Shown here: piece after piece, positions 8,672-18,196 of the stretch
Layout: each line of letters starts with the position of its first letter
How positions within the stretch are numbered: position 1 is the first letter of the stretch
DNA from: Rickettsia hoogstraalii
GTDB taxonomy: Bacteria > Pseudomonadota > Alphaproteobacteria > Rickettsiales > Rickettsiaceae
NCBI RefSeq assembly: GCF_000825685.1
Contig: NZ_CCXM01000001.1
Coordinates: forward strand, 891,828 to 955,827
Direction of reading: 5' to 3'
DNA length: 64,000 nt
Position numbers and translations under genes: made by a program
Notes under the pieces: model-generated
What the model saw: only the letters and a program-made list of their open reading frames with translations
Told to the model about the DNA's origin: nothing
Databases searched by the model: none

Positions 8672-9598
8672 ATGCAAATTTATCCTTTAAGACTTTTACC
8701 TAATAAAATCGATTTTGATTTTATGAACTTTAAAAAAGTCAGTTACAGTTTCTCAATTATTTTATCGCTCATTAGCTTTATTTGGATCGGGATATATAAA
8801 TTTAATTTCGGTATTGATTTTGCCGGCGGTATAGTTATTGAGGTAAGGCTTGATCAAGCTCCTGATTTGCCAAAAATGCGGGGGGTTCTAGGTGAGCTTG
8901 GAATAGGTGAGGTGGTCTTACAGAATTTCGGTAGTGAGCGTGATTTATCGATTAGATTCGGTAGTAGTAGCGAAGAAAATCTCATGAAAAATATTGAGTT
9001 AATTAAAGCATCTTTGCAAAGTAATTTTCCGTATAAGTTTGAATATCGTAAGGTAGATTTTGTCGGTCCGCAAGTCGGTAGGCAGCTAATAGAAGTGGGG
9101 GCTATGGCTATGCTGTTCTCTTTCTTAGCTATTATGGTTTATATTTGGGTGCGTTTTGAGTGGTATTTCGGTCTTGGTATACTTATCGCCTTAGTGCATG
9201 ACGTAATACTCGCTCTTGGGTTTATGAGTATGACAAAGCTTGATTTTAACTTAAGCACTATTGCCGCAGTGTTAACTATTATAGGTTATTCCGTTAATGA
9301 TTCGGTAGTAATATATGATAGGATTAGAGAAAATTTACGTAAATATCATAAAAAAAATATCACGGAAATTATAAATTTAAGTATCAATGAGACTTTATCA
9401 AGAACTATTTTAACGGTAATTACTACACTACTTGCCAATTTAGCCCTTATTCTTTTTGGCGGTGAGGCAATCCGTAGTTTTAGCGTCCTTGTATTTTTGG
9501 GGATAATAGCCGGTACTTATTCATCAATTTTTATCTCCGCTCCGATACTTACAATGTTCGCTAATAGAAAGTTTAATAAAAAAGTAATAGAAAGGTAA
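8672..9598 (+). CDS. secF: protein translocase subunit SecF
   Basis: Inner-membrane partner of SecD that uses the proton gradient to finish export through SecYEG. The start [18 protein letters not shown] at 8672 gives 308 residues, normal for SecF. An upstream in-frame ATG at 8630 lies inside the palindromic element and is unlikely. TM1 is near residues 25-42, followed by [10 protein letters not shown]. Five further helices lie beyond about 150. The family motif [19 protein letters not shown] is present. secD is not adjacent. Confidence 0.96.
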   Translation: MQIYPLRLLPNKIDFDFMNFKKVSYSFSIILSLISFIWIGIYKFNFGIDFAGGIVIEVRLDQAPDLPKMRGVLGELGIGEVVLQNFGSERDLSIRFGSSSEENLMKNIELIKASLQSNFPYKFEYRKVDFVGPQVGRQLIEVGAMAMLFSFLAIMVYIWVRFEWYFGLGILIALVHDVILALGFMSMTKLDFNLSTIAAVLTIIGYSVNDSVVIYDRIRENLRKYHKKNITEIINLSINETLSRTILTVITTLLANLALILFGGEAIRSFSVLVFLGIIAGTYSSIFISAPILTMFANRKFNKKVIER

Positions 9599-9603
9599 AA
9601 AAT

Positions 9604-9739
9604 CGTCATTGCAAGCGGGCATCGCCTGTGGTGTGTATACCCAAGTCGTCATTGCGAGCAGCCGTAGGCTGCGTGGCAATCTCAGGATTTTGGCACGAGA
9701 TTGCTTCGTCAAAATTTTCAATTTTTCCTCGCAATGACG
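9604..9739. repeat. truncated plus complete palindromic elements in tandem
   Basis: A broken left arm (CGTCATTGCAAGCGGGC, 9604-9620) and about 26 bases of unrelated sequence precede a full CGTCATTGCGAG element at 9647-9739 with internal GGCAATCTCAGG and GAGATTGCTTCGTC arms. The arrangement suggests an older copy partly replaced by, or split from, a newer one. Confidence 0.75.
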
Positions 9740-9765
9740 TTTTTAAGCCATAACGAGAATAGTTT

Positions 9766-11031
9766 ATGCTAAAAGAAGAAGACAAAATTTTTACTAACCT
9801 ACATGAGCAGCAAAGCCATGATTTGAAATCTAGCAAGAAGCGAGGCGATTGGGATAATACTAAAGCTTTGCTTGATAAAGGTAGAGACTTTATTATTGAA
9901 GAGGTCAAGAAATCAGGGCTTAGAGGGCGAGGCGGTGCCGGGTTTTCTACAGGCATGAAATGGTCATTTATGCCCAAAAATTCAGAGAAGCCTTGCTATT
10001 TAGTAGTAAATGCCGACGAGTCTGAGCCGGGTACTTGTAAGGATCGTGATATATTAAGGTTTGAGCCGCACAAATTAATAGAAGGTTGCTTGCTTGCAAG
10101 CTTTGCTATAGGAGCGAATGATTGCTATATCTATATTAGAGGTGAATTTTATAATGAAGCTTCTAATATTCAGCGTGCCTTAGATGAAGCTTATAAAGAA
10201 GGGTTAATAGGAAAAAATGCTTGTGGTTCGGGTTTCGATTGTAATATTTATTTACATCGTGGGGCAGGGGCTTATATTTGCGGTGAGGAAACGGCATTAC
10301 TTGAAAGCTTAGAGGGCAAAAAAGGTATGCCACGGCTTAAGCCGCCTTTCCCTGCCGGATTTGGGCTATATGGCTGCCCGACTACTATAAATAATGTTGA
10401 GTCTATTGCAGTAGTGCCGACCATTTTAAGACGAGGAGCTAGTTGGTTTGCTTCTATCGGTAAGCCTAACAATACCGGTACTAAGATTTTCTGCATATCG
10501 GGGCATGTTAATAAGCCTTGCAATGTTGAAGAGGCAATGGGAATTTCGTTAAAAGAATTGATTGAAAAATATGCCGGCGGTGTTCGTGGTGGATGGGATA
10601 ATCTTAAAGCCATAATTCCGGGCGGTTCTTCGGTGCCTTTACTTCCTAAGTCATTATGTGAAGTGGATATGGATTTTGATAGTTTAAGAACCGCAGGTTC
10701 CGGACTTGGTACAGGTGGTATTATAGTTATGGATAAATCTACCGACATTATTTATGCAATAGCAAGGCTTAGTAAATTTTATATGCATGAATCATGTGGG
10801 CAATGTACTCCTTGCCGTGAAGGTACGGGCTGGATGTGGCGAGTTATGATGCGGCTAGTTAAAGGTAATGCCCAAAAATCCGAGATAGACGAACTTCTTA
10901 ATGTTACGAAAGAAATAGAGGGGCATACTATTTGTGCCTTAGGTGATGCGGCAGCTTGGCCAATCCAAGGGCTGATACGCCATTTTAGAAGCGAGATTGA
11001 GGAGAGGATAAAGAGTTATAGTGTGGCTTGA
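9766..11031 (+). CDS. nuoF: NADH-quinone oxidoreductase subunit F
   Basis: The NADH- and FMN-binding subunit of complex I, on the cytoplasmic arm. [16 protein letters not shown] (about residues 50-65) forms the FMN/NADH pocket. [14 protein letters not shown] follows. [13 protein letters not shown] near residue 344, with a later Cys (HTICALG), ligates the 4Fe-4S cluster N3. Length 421, typical of the alphaproteobacterial/mitochondrial type. It stands apart from other nuo genes, between secF and lepB, with palindromic elements on both sides. Confidence 0.97.
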   Translation: MLKEEDKIFTNLHEQQSHDLKSSKKRGDWDNTKALLDKGRDFIIEEVKKSGLRGRGGAGFSTGMKWSFMPKNSEKPCYLVVNADESEPGTCKDRDILRFEPHKLIEGCLLASFAIGANDCYIYIRGEFYNEASNIQRALDEAYKEGLIGKNACGSGFDCNIYLHRGAGAYICGEETALLESLEGKKGMPRLKPPFPAGFGLYGCPTTINNVESIAVVPTILRRGASWFASIGKPNNTGTKIFCISGHVNKPCNVEEAMGISLKELIEKYAGGVRGGWDNLKAIIPGGSSVPLLPKSLCEVDMDFDSLRTAGSGLGTGGIIVMDKSTDIIYAIARLSKFYMHESCGQCTPCREGTGWMWRVMMRLVKGNAQKSEIDELLNVTKEIEGHTICALGDAAAWPIQGLIRHFRSEIEERIKSYSVA

Positions 11032-11038
11032 CTTTATT

Positions 11039-11138
11039 GTCATTGCGAGCGACTGTAAGGAGCGTGGCAATCTCATGAAATAATAATAAACTCCTGAGAT
11101 TGCTTCGTCAATTACTTTGTAATTTCCTCGCAATGACG
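11039..11138. repeat. palindromic element, CGTCATTGCGAG family
   Basis: A complete copy directly after nuoF: GTCATTGCGAGCGACTGTAA, internal GGCAATCTCATGA / CCTGAGATTGC arms, closing CTCGCAATGACG. A partial right end with CAATGACG follows near 11170. Confidence 0.85.
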
Positions 11139-11205
11139 AAAGCCATGCAACAAGGCTTACAGTCGTTCACAATGACGATTTCAATTTATAAATAATTAAG
11201 AGATT

Positions 11206-12006
11206 ATGCAAACAGATAATACAAAATCAAACACTAATAAAACAGCTAAGCAAGAGTGGGGGTCTTTTGCTTTTGTAATATGTATCGCTTTACTTATTAG
11301 AATACTTATTATGGAGCCGTTTACCGTTCCAACCGGTTCTATGAAAGCAACCATACTTGAGAATGACTATATATTTTCTACGAAATATAGTTATGGTTAT
11401 AGTAATTATTCTTTATCTTTTTTTGATTTTATTCCTCTTTTTAAAGGACGAATATTTGCTTGTAAACCGGAGCGTGGCGATATTGTAGTTTTTCGTCCGC
11501 CTAACGATATGAATGTTAGATATATAAAGCGTTTAATAGGGCTACCCGGCGATAGAATTCAATTGATTGATGACGTAATATATATTAACGATAAAAAAAT
11601 AGAACGCACGGAAGTTGGAACTTATATAAGCGAAGAGGGAATAAAATATTTGAAGTTTAAAGAAACCTTGCCAAACGGTAGAACATATTTTTCTTATAAG
11701 CTTGCTCCTATTTTTGGCGTTATATATAATGATAGATATGGTAACACGGATGTTTTTTATGTACCTGAAGGAAAATATTTCTTTTTAGGGGATAATAGAG
11801 ATCAGTCAAATGATAGTAGAGTAAATCTTGGATTTGTACCGTTTGAAAATTTTATTGCTAAAGCACAATTTATTTGGTTCTCAACAAAAATAACTTGGTG
11901 GGATAACGATATAGGAGTTATTAATCTAGTACTAAGGTTAAAACCATGGATTGAATCTGTTAGGTTAAATCGAATTTTCAGAAATCTTTATAACACGGAT
12001 GAGTAA
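11206..12006 (+). CDS. lepB: signal peptidase I
   Basis: Membrane serine protease that removes signal peptides from exported proteins on the outer face of the inner membrane. One N-terminal transmembrane helix (about residues 20-36) is followed at once by PTGSMKATI with nucleophile Ser45. The general base is Lys108 in [13 protein letters not shown]. The downstream box [11 protein letters not shown] is intact. 266 residues. First gene of the lepB-rnc-era operon: its stop shares a base with the rnc start. Confidence 0.97.
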   Translation: MQTDNTKSNTNKTAKQEWGSFAFVICIALLIRILIMEPFTVPTGSMKATILENDYIFSTKYSYGYSNYSLSFFDFIPLFKGRIFACKPERGDIVVFRPPNDMNVRYIKRLIGLPGDRIQLIDDVIYINDKKIERTEVGTYISEEGIKYLKFKETLPNGRTYFSYKLAPIFGVIYNDRYGNTDVFYVPEGKYFFLGDNRDQSNDSRVNLGFVPFENFIAKAQFIWFSTKITWWDNDIGVINLVLRLKPWIESVRLNRIFRNLYNTDE

Positions 12007-12689
12007 TGAAATCATTTGAGAAGTTAGAAAAGCTGCTTGGCTATAGTTTCAAAAATAAAGAGCTTTTAATAGAAGCGTTGAGTCATCCGTCTTTAAGACA
12101 ACATCATGAGTATAAGGATGATAAAGATTATGAACGATTAGAGTTCCTAGGTGATGCTGTATTAAATTTAGTAGTCACGGAAATTTTATTTAGAAATTTT
12201 GCAAATTATAATGAGGGGAATTTAGCTAAAATTAGATCATATTTAGTTTGCAAAGAAACAATATGTGTGGTTGGGACCAAGCTCACTTTAAAAGATTATA
12301 TAATTATGACTCATGGTGAAGAAGTAGCAGGAGGGCGTGATAATCCTAATAATATAGAAAATGCTACGGAAGCTTTAATTGCAGCTATATATCTTGATAG
12401 CAATATTGAAACAACCCGTAATATTATCGGGAAATTATGGGCAGAATTTATAAAAATTCAGAATTTAACGGATTATGATCCAAAAACTGCTTTACAAGAA
12501 TGGGCTCAAGCGAGTAGCCATCACCTACCTATATACCGTCTGATAAAAAGAGAAGGAGCAGCCCATTCATCAACTTTTACGGTGCTTGTGAAAGTAAAAG
12601 ATTATGAACAAACAGGCACGGGGCATTCTATAAAAGAAGCCGAAAAAAACGCAGCACGAAGCTTATTACATAGACTTAAAAATGATTAA
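12006..12689 (+). CDS. rnc: ribonuclease III
   Basis: Double-strand-specific endoribonuclease that processes rRNA and structured mRNAs. The signature [20 protein letters not shown] (about residues 40-60) holds catalytic acidic residues, and a second acidic site is at [14 protein letters not shown] double-stranded RNA-binding domain fills residues 153-227. The ATG overlaps the lepB stop by one base and the end overlaps era by 8 bases, so the three are translationally linked. The many RNA hairpins made by palindromic elements here are plausible substrates (inference). Confidence 0.97.
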   Translation: MKSFEKLEKLLGYSFKNKELLIEALSHPSLRQHHEYKDDKDYERLEFLGDAVLNLVVTEILFRNFANYNEGNLAKIRSYLVCKETICVVGTKLTLKDYIIMTHGEEVAGGRDNPNNIENATEALIAAIYLDSNIETTRNIIGKLWAEFIKIQNLTDYDPKTALQEWAQASSHHLPIYRLIKREGAAHSSTFTVLVKVKDYEQTGTGHSIKEAEKNAARSLLHRLKND

Positions 12690-13572
12690 TCAAGCTCAAA
12701 AAACTATATCTGTCTGTATAATAGGGCGACCAAATAGTGGGAAGTCGACTTTGCTAAATAGAATAATCGATGAGAAGCTTTCAATTGTTACCCCAAAAGT
12801 TCAAACGACTAGGTCAATTATTACCGGCATTATTACTTTAAAGGATACGCAGGTCATTTTATATGATACGCCGGGAATATTTGAGCCGAAAGGAACGCTT
12901 GAGAAGGCGATGGTCAGATGTGCGTGGTCTAGTTTGCATAGTGCGGATTTAGTAATGTTAATTATCGATAGTTTAAAACCGTTTGACGATGTAACGCACG
13001 ATATTTTAGATAAGCTTCGCTCACTTAATATTGTTCCGATATTTTTATTGAATAAAATAGACATCGAATCAAAATATCTAGATGACATTAAAGCTTTTTT
13101 AACGGAAAATCATCCTGATAGTTTGCTTTTTCCTATATCTGCTTTATCGGGCAAAAATATTGATGGATTACTTGAATATATAACAGGTAAGGCAAAAATT
13201 TCTCCTTGGCTTTATGCAGAAGACGACATAACGGATTTACCAATGCGTTTTATTGCGGCAGAAATTACAAGAGAGCAATTATTTTTTAATTTGCAGCAAG
13301 AACTACCTTATAAATTAACCGTACAAACCGAAAAGTGGGAAGAGCTTAAAGACAAATCCGTAAAGATTAATCAAGTTATAGTAGTCTCAAGAGAGAGCTA
13401 TAAAACTATAATACTCGGTAAAAACGGCTCTAAAATCAGAGAGATAGGGGCAAAATCTCGAATGCAAATGGAGCGGTTTTTTGGCTTTCCTGTTCATTTA
13501 TTTTTATTTGTTAAGGTGCGCGAACTGTGGGAAAATAACCCGGATTTTTATCAGTATATGAGAGTAAAGTGA
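12682..13572 (+). CDS. era: GTPase Era
   Basis: Ras-like GTPase with KH domain that binds 16S rRNA during 30S assembly. G1 [10 protein letters not shown] (about residues 14-23), G2 with TTRS, G3 DTPGIF, G4 NKID and a C-terminal KH domain with [20 protein letters not shown]. 296 residues, as usual. It overlaps rnc by 8 bases, the conserved rnc-era pairing. Confidence 0.97.
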   Translation: MINQAQKTISVCIIGRPNSGKSTLLNRIIDEKLSIVTPKVQTTRSIITGIITLKDTQVILYDTPGIFEPKGTLEKAMVRCAWSSLHSADLVMLIIDSLKPFDDVTHDILDKLRSLNIVPIFLLNKIDIESKYLDDIKAFLTENHPDSLLFPISALSGKNIDGLLEYITGKAKISPWLYAEDDITDLPMRFIAAEITREQLFFNLQQELPYKLTVQTEKWEELKDKSVKINQVIVVSRESYKTIILGKNGSKIREIGAKSRMQMERFFGFPVHLFLFVKVRELWENNPDFYQYMRVK

Positions 13573-13573
13573 T

Positions 13574-14218
13574 ATGAGAAAATATTTTAGGTTTTTTCTA
13601 TCCATTTTGTCATTTATTTTCCCGACAACTGGTAAAGCTGAAATTAAAGATGTTTCCTATACGAATTATTATAATCAAGGTATTGAGTTTTATGAATCAG
13701 GACAATACGATTCCGCCCTTAAAGCTTATAATAAAGCAATAGAATTAGAACCTAATAATGCAGATTTTCATTTTGAAAAAGGCTTAACTTTAAACGAGTT
13801 AGAACAACCCGAACTTGCTATTGAAAGCTTCAACAAAGCTATAGAATTAAACCCTAATGAATCAGAGTTTTATTATGGTAAAACTGTAACATTGGTAGGT
13901 CTTAAAAAATATGATTTGGCACTTGAAGCAATTGATAATGCTGTTAAGTTAAATAACAATAATTCTAATTTTTATTGTTTTAAAGGTGTAATATTATCTA
14001 TCCTAGAGCAATATAGTTTGGCACTTGAAAATTTTAATAAAGCAATAGAGTTAGACCCTAATAATGCAAATTTTTATTGTGATAAAGCGGTATCATTGGC
14101 AGATTTAGGCAAGTATGATGAAGCACTTGAAAATTTTAACAACGCACTTGAATTAAACCCTGACCACGCTAATGCACAAGAAATGAAACAGTTTTTATTA
14201 AAAGAGATAGCAAAATAA
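13574..14218 (+). CDS. exported tetratricopeptide-repeat protein
   Basis: 214 residues: an N-terminal signal peptide ([20 protein letters not shown], cleavage probably near residue 22), then about five 34-residue TPR units with repeated phrases such as [16 protein letters not shown] and [17 protein letters not shown]. TPRs are protein-binding helical scaffolds. The signal suggests a periplasmic location. It begins two bases after era and ends just before ruvC, so it is probably co-transcribed. The specific partner is unknown. Confidence 0.85.
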   Translation: MRKYFRFFLSILSFIFPTTGKAEIKDVSYTNYYNQGIEFYESGQYDSALKAYNKAIELEPNNADFHFEKGLTLNELEQPELAIESFNKAIELNPNESEFYYGKTVTLVGLKKYDLALEAIDNAVKLNNNNSNFYCFKGVILSILEQYSLALENFNKAIELDPNNANFYCDKAVSLADLGKYDEALENFNNALELNPDHANAQEMKQFLLKEIAK

Positions 14219-14220
14219 CT

Positions 14221-14691
14221 ATGATAGTACTTGGGATTGATCCGGCACTTGGGAGTCTTGGATGGGCGGTGGTTGCAAAGGATACCGCAAAGCTGAAATA
14301 TTTAGCTAGCGGTATTATTAAAACAAATAGTAAGGATGAAATTCATAATAGACTTGCCTTTATTAACAGTACATTAGAAAAAGTAATATTAGAATATCAA
14401 CCAAATATGGCAGTGATTGAAGAAACATTTGTTAATACTAATAGCGTGACTTCGTTAAAGCTCGGCTATGCTAGAGGTGCGATAATGTCGCTGTTTGGTA
14501 GGTATAATTTGGACATGCGGGAATTTAAACCAAATACGGTAAAAAAAACTGTAACCGGCTATGGTCATGCAGAAAAAGACCAAATTTTGCATATGATAAA
14601 GCTTTTGCTGCCCGGCACTTCCTTAATTACTAATTCCGATGAAGCTGACGCTATAGCAATCGCTTATACTTGTCATGTTATGAGGGTTTAA
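14221..14691 (+). CDS. ruvC: Holliday junction resolvase RuvC
   Basis: Dimeric endonuclease that cuts Holliday junctions during recombination with RuvAB. The RNase H-like catalytic set is complete: Asp7 in [11 protein letters not shown], Glu67/68 in VIEETF, Asp140 and Asp143 in [12 protein letters not shown], matching E. coli D7, E66, D138, D141. 156 residues. Abuts trmJ with no gap. ruvAB are not adjacent. Confidence 0.97.
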   Translation: MIVLGIDPALGSLGWAVVAKDTAKLKYLASGIIKTNSKDEIHNRLAFINSTLEKVILEYQPNMAVIEETFVNTNSVTSLKLGYARGAIMSLFGRYNLDMREFKPNTVKKTVTGYGHAEKDQILHMIKLLLPGTSLITNSDEADAIAIAYTCHVMRV

Positions 14692-15384
14692 ATGAATCCG
14701 ATTATAATATTAGTTGCCCCGCAAATGGGCGAGAATATCGGTGCTACTGCAAGAGCAATGAAGAATTTTGGCTTAAGTGAGCTTAGAATCGTAGCTCCAC
14801 GAGACGGCTGGCCAAATGAGCGAGCACGTAGTAATGCAGTTGGAGCGGTTAATATTATAGATAATGCAAAAGTTTATGATAGTCTTGAGGATAGTATTAA
14901 AGACCTCGAATGTTTATATGCTACTACTTGCATTAAAAGGGCTATGAATAAAGACTATGTATTTTCGCAAAATTTGCCGTTAGATTATCCAAATTCTGCA
15001 AAAGTCGGGATAATGTTCGGGAGGGAAAATAACGGGCTTAGTAATGAAGAGGTTTCACTTGCCAATAAGATTATCACTATTAACACCACTGAATTTAGCT
15101 CATTAAATATTGCTCAAGCGGTTATTATTATATGCTATGAATTATTTCGTAATTCTACCTCTAGAGAGGATATATACAATATTCAAAAATTAGCTACCAA
15201 AGAAGAAATAGAGCATTTTTTAGCAAATTTATTCGGCAGACTCGATAAAGCCGGTTTCTTCAAAGCTCCTGACAAAAAGCCCGCTATGCAGCAAAATATC
15301 ACTAATATATTTACACGTATCAATAGTCTCTCTTCCCCTGAAGTTCAAACACTGCAAGGCATTATAAAGTCTTTGAATCAATAG
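14692..15384 (+). CDS. trmJ: tRNA (cytidine/uridine-2'-O-)-methyltransferase TrmJ
   Basis: SPOUT-family enzyme methylating the ribose at tRNA position 32. N-terminal NIGATARAMKNFG binds the RNA/SAM region. The knot is marked by VGIMFGRENNGLSNEEV and SSLNIAQAVIIICYEL. 230 residues with the C-terminal extension seen in TrmJ. It starts on the base after the ruvC stop. Its 3' end overlaps the lost C-terminal coding segment of the convergent hepT gene (15362-15420). Confidence 0.92.
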   Translation: MNPIIILVAPQMGENIGATARAMKNFGLSELRIVAPRDGWPNERARSNAVGAVNIIDNAKVYDSLEDSIKDLECLYATTCIKRAMNKDYVFSQNLPLDYPNSAKVGIMFGRENNGLSNEEVSLANKIITINTTEFSSLNIAQAVIIICYELFRNSTSREDIYNIQKLATKEEIEHFLANLFGRLDKAGFFKAPDKKPAMQQNITNIFTRINSLSSPEVQTLQGIIKSLNQ

Positions 15385-15420
15385 CATCTAGTAACTTCTT
15401 AAGTTCAGGAACATAATTTC

Positions 15421-15753
15421 TTATCCGGCTATAGATATTTCATCGGCAAGTTTTTTATCGTAAGTATGAGATGTCATATTACGATCAGTAAGCATATAAA
15501 TCCATAAACTCTCATCATTTATAATACCGGTAACAAAAGCTTCCCTTATCACTTCTTTAGGATAGTGAAGAACTGTGCCTTTTTGAGAAAAATATTCTTT
15601 TAAAAACTTCCAAGCGAGTTCAAAAGTAAATTCAAATCTTTGTATAGTGGCATCAATATAAGCCCTATCTGCTGTGACTGGTTTTAAATAGATATCTTCA
15701 AGTGTCATAAAAGCTTTACGAAATTTTTCAAGCTTAAGGTTTATTTTTGACAT
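15421..15753 (-). CDS. hepT: HepT-type HEPN toxin, C-terminus lost by frameshift
   Basis: HEPN ribonuclease-like toxin of the HepT/MntA system, related to HI0074. The active motif RX4HXY is intact as Arg91-NMTS-His96-Thr-Tyr98; in studied HepT the Tyr is AMPylated by MntA. The frame ends at 110 residues with ADEISIAG. One frame over, the sequence continues as YSRIRNYVPELKKLLDAID to a stop at 15362, the expected C-terminal helix. An indel near 15430 therefore cut about 24 residues. The start overlaps mntA by 20 bases. Activity of the shortened toxin is uncertain. Confidence 0.85.
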   Translation of the reverse strand: MSKINLKLEKFRKAFMTLEDIYLKPVTADRAYIDATIQRFEFTFELAWKFLKEYFSQKGTVLHYPKEVIREAFVTGIINDESLWIYMLTDRNMTSHTYDKKLADEISIAG

Positions 15754-16039
15754 ATATAATTTTTTTCTCTTTTAATATATTTTCATAAAGTTCAGAGCTT
15801 GTTTTAGTATTTTCAAACCTTACACAATCTATCTTTAAAAGGGTGTCGGCATTCTCTATAATATCCATAACTTTTAGCCATTCTTGATCTGTAATATTAG
15901 GGCAGATAATTGCAATATCAATATCGGAACGTTCATCGTTATCCCCTCTAGCACGAGAACCGAAAAGCCATATTTCTTCAACGAATGATAAAGACTTTAA
16001 CTTCTCAATAAATATATATGATTTTATATCTTTATCCAT
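15734..16039 (-). CDS. mntA: MntA-type minimal nucleotidyltransferase antitoxin
   Basis: 101-residue nucleotidyltransferase with a perfect GSX10DXD motif (Gly27-Ser28 ... Asp39-Ile-Asp41) in WLFGSRARGDNDERSDIDIA. In characterised HepT/MntA systems this enzyme transfers AMP to the toxin Tyr and inactivates it. It overlaps the start of hepT, indicating translational coupling, and lies 4 bases downstream of the ELM1-family gene on the same strand. Confidence 0.88.
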   Translation of the reverse strand: MDKDIKSYIFIEKLKSLSFVEEIWLFGSRARGDNDERSDIDIAIICPNITDQEWLKVMDIIENADTLLKIDCVRFENTKTSSELYENILKEKKIIYVKNKP

Positions 16040-16043
16040 ATAA

Positions 16044-17141
16044 TTACCAGCTTTTGGTTAAAGATTTAATAATTTCAGCTACTCTTTCTGTTTCATTTAA
16101 GGGTTTGTAGCTATACTCCTCCAGCATCGTTACGGACTCATCAAAAGTTTTTGCTATTTTCTGCTCTACTAATTGCTTTATAAAAATCTTATGCTTTGAG
16201 GAATTAAAATTTGATGGGCAGAATATATAAAGAGGCTTGCCGCTTAATGCTGCTTCACTGCACATTGAAATCGAGTCGGCCGTAGAGATTATATATTTTG
16301 CATTAGCAAGCATAGCTATATAAGGATTATAGCCCGCTTCTTCATTCGGATCATAAATAATTGTGGAAGCCGGCATATTATTTTTAATAATTGATTTTAC
16401 GGCTTGTGGTGTACGTCTGCTGAAACTAATGAAAAACGGTATTTGTTGATTAGTATATATTTTATTTAATAATGAAGAAAATAAATTTGCTTCATTTTCG
16501 TTGAAATTGAATTTTTTATTATTCCCACCTATTATCACGGCAATAAAATGTTTAAGATCAGGATAATGTTTTTGGAGTTCCAAGTTCGCCGCAGCGAACT
16601 TTTCGGTTATGTTATTGATAGCTCCGTTGATGGAGATGATGTTTTTAAAGTTGTCATTGCGAGGAAATACGAAGTATTGACGAAGCAATCTAGTAAAAAA
16701 GTCCTGAGATTGCCGCAGCCACTTTGTGGCTTCGCAATGACGTTTTGGGTTTTTACTGGATCCCGTGGCGGGGACACGGGATGACAAGCGACGACAATCA
16801 TGATAAGGCAGAATAACGGCATCAAATACATTATAGGGAAGATTAGGCTGCATTATTTGGATTAGCTTAATATCTTTAAATTTCTTTTTTAAATAAAATG
16901 CTAAAACTGCTGTTCTTCTGCCGGCGGTAATTATCATATCAGGTAAAGGTTTTGCCATAATATCTTGCAATAGCTCACTTTTTATATGAATAGGATAATA
17001 TTTTAGTAAGAAATTCGGTAGCTTAGCTAAGCAATTATACTGCAGTCTAATTATTGTATATTCTTCCGTTAGTTTTTCTGCAAGTGCAATAGCCTGATGC
17101 GTGTTGCCTGTTCTATCATCTGCAATAACCCATATTTTCAT
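16044..17141 (-). CDS. ELM1-family protein with an in-frame palindromic-element insert
   Basis: A 365-residue member of the ELM1 (DUF1022) family, glycosyltransferase-like proteins named after a plant mitochondrial fission factor; the bacterial function is not settled. Family regions include the start MKIWVIADDRTGNTHQA, then MPDMIITAGRRTAVLA-like text near 65-80, VIIGGNNKKF, FFISFSRRTP and ISTADSISMCSEAALSGKPL. Residues about 116-166 are foreign: Arg/Ser/Gln-rich text (CRRLSSRVPATG, EATKWLRQSQDFFTRLLRQ) encoded by two palindromic repeats. Without it the family sequence joins LPYHD to KNIISINGA. The start overlaps the mrp stop by 4 bases. Confidence 0.85.
   Translation of the reverse strand: MKIWVIADDRTGNTHQAIALAEKLTEEYTIIRLQYNCLAKLPNFLLKYYPIHIKSELLQDIMAKPLPDMIITAGRRTAVLAFYLKKKFKDIKLIQIMQPNLPYNVFDAVILPYHDCRRLSSRVPATGSSKNPKRHCEATKWLRQSQDFFTRLLRQYFVFPRNDNFKNIISINGAINNITEKFAAANLELQKHYPDLKHFIAVIIGGNNKKFNFNENEANLFSSLLNKIYTNQQIPFFISFSRRTPQAVKSIIKNNMPASTIIYDPNEEAGYNPYIAMLANAKYIISTADSISMCSEAALSGKPLYIFCPSNFNSSKHKIFIKQLVEQKIAKTFDESVTMLEEYSYKPLNETERVAEIIKSLTKSW
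16652..16786 (-). repeat. palindromic element inside a coding region
   Basis: Two adjacent palindromes within the ELM1-family gene. One is a CGTCATTGCG...CGAGGAAATA element at 16652-16742. The other is a GGATCCCGTGGCGGGGACACGGGATGACA-type hairpin at about 16757-16786. Together with short flanks they add 153 bases, exactly 51 codons, with no stop on the minus strand. The same two motifs occur side by side in intergenic copies at 43426-43632. Confidence 0.9.
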
Positions 17142-18097
17142 GATAAATATTCTTTTAAAGGTAATGTTAATAAATCTGTTAGAGGTAGTGATTTATCGCA
17201 AGCATCGGCTATTTGCGGCATAATTGGGATTTGAGCGATTAAGGGAATATTATATTTTTGCGATAAATGCCCGCCGCTATTATTTTCAAACATATAACTC
17301 ATATTCTCAATTATTCCCAAAATAGGTAAATTAAGTTTTTGATATAAATCTATAGAACGTATTACATCTATCTCTGATATTTTTTGCGGTGTTGTTACGA
17401 TTATTACGCCATCTAAATGATAATTCTCTAAAAGGCTTAAATGAATATCACCAGTTCCCGGCGGCATATCGATAATTAGATAATTTAAATTATCCCATTT
17501 TGTTACTGATAATAATTGATAAATGGTCTTACTAGCCATAGGACCACGCCAAATAATTGCCGAATGGTCTTTAACAAAAAAGCCTATAGAAATAACTTGG
17601 ATGCTTTTTACCGTTATCGGTATTATTCGTCCATCTGTTGTTTTCGGTACTTCGTTAATGCCGAATATATGCGGAATTGACGGACCGTAAATGTCCGCAT
17701 CTACTATCCCTACTCGGTAATTTTCTAGACTCAATTGCTGAGCAATAAGAGCCGATATTGTAGATTTTCCGACTCCGCCTTTACCTGACGCTACTAAGAT
17801 AATTTTTTTTACGTTTTCTACAAAATGTTTTGGTTTTTGAGCTTTTTTCTCCATCGGTTTACTTTCGGTAAAAACAATTGTTATTTTATTTATTTCCGAA
17901 ATCTCATTAAGCTTATCAATTGCTTTAATTTTTATTTCTTCGGCTTCTAACTTGTTTTTACCTGATATATCTATGGAAAAACCTATATTATTACCCTTAA
18001 TTATAATATCTGATATAACTTTATTTAAAAAAGTACCGTCTTTAAAGATAATATGCTGAAGTTTATCGATAATTTGCTTTTGGTGTAAATCCGCCAT
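17138..18097 (-). CDS. mrp: Mrp/NBP35-family iron-sulfur carrier ATPase
   Basis: P-loop ATPase thought to carry or insert Fe-S clusters. It has an N-terminal MIP18/DUF59-like domain (residues 1-75), a linker, then deviant Walker A SGKGGVGKST at 104-113, DADIYGPSIPH, and MPPGTGDIHL. The C-terminal CxxC that binds the cluster in many Mrp proteins is missing: after ENMSYM the sequence reads FENNSGGHL. 319 residues. Followed by the ELM1-family gene with a 4-base overlap. Confidence 0.93.
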   Translation of the reverse strand: MADLHQKQIIDKLQHIIFKDGTFLNKVISDIIIKGNNIGFSIDISGKNKLEAEEIKIKAIDKLNEISEINKITIVFTESKPMEKKAQKPKHFVENVKKIILVASGKGGVGKSTISALIAQQLSLENYRVGIVDADIYGPSIPHIFGINEVPKTTDGRIIPITVKSIQVISIGFFVKDHSAIIWRGPMASKTIYQLLSVTKWDNLNYLIIDMPPGTGDIHLSLLENYHLDGVIIVTTPQKISEIDVIRSIDLYQKLNLPILGIIENMSYMFENNSGGHLSQKYNIPLIAQIPIMPQIADACDKSLPLTDLLTLPLKEYLS

Positions 18098-18135
18098 AAT
18101 TAAATTTCCTTTTTAAGGCTGTTTAAGTTCGTAAC

Positions 18136-18164
18136 TTGACGTTATATGCTATAATATATATAAT
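18136..18164 (+). promoter_or_regulatory. sigma-70 promoter for hflK-hflC-htrA
   Basis: TTGACG (18136-18141), a 17-base spacer and a perfect TATAAT (18159-18164), 32 bases before the hflK ATG. This is the best-matched housekeeping promoter I found in the window. The divergent mrp start lies 38 bases away. Confidence 0.75.
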
Positions 18165-18196
18165 CACTTAATCCTTAAAATAATATAAAAAAGCAA

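Noticed and set aside
9524..9977. Minus-strand open frames across the secF-nuoF gap
   Set aside because: They are created by the palindromic repeat and the opposite strand of nuoF; their protein text is repeat-derived.
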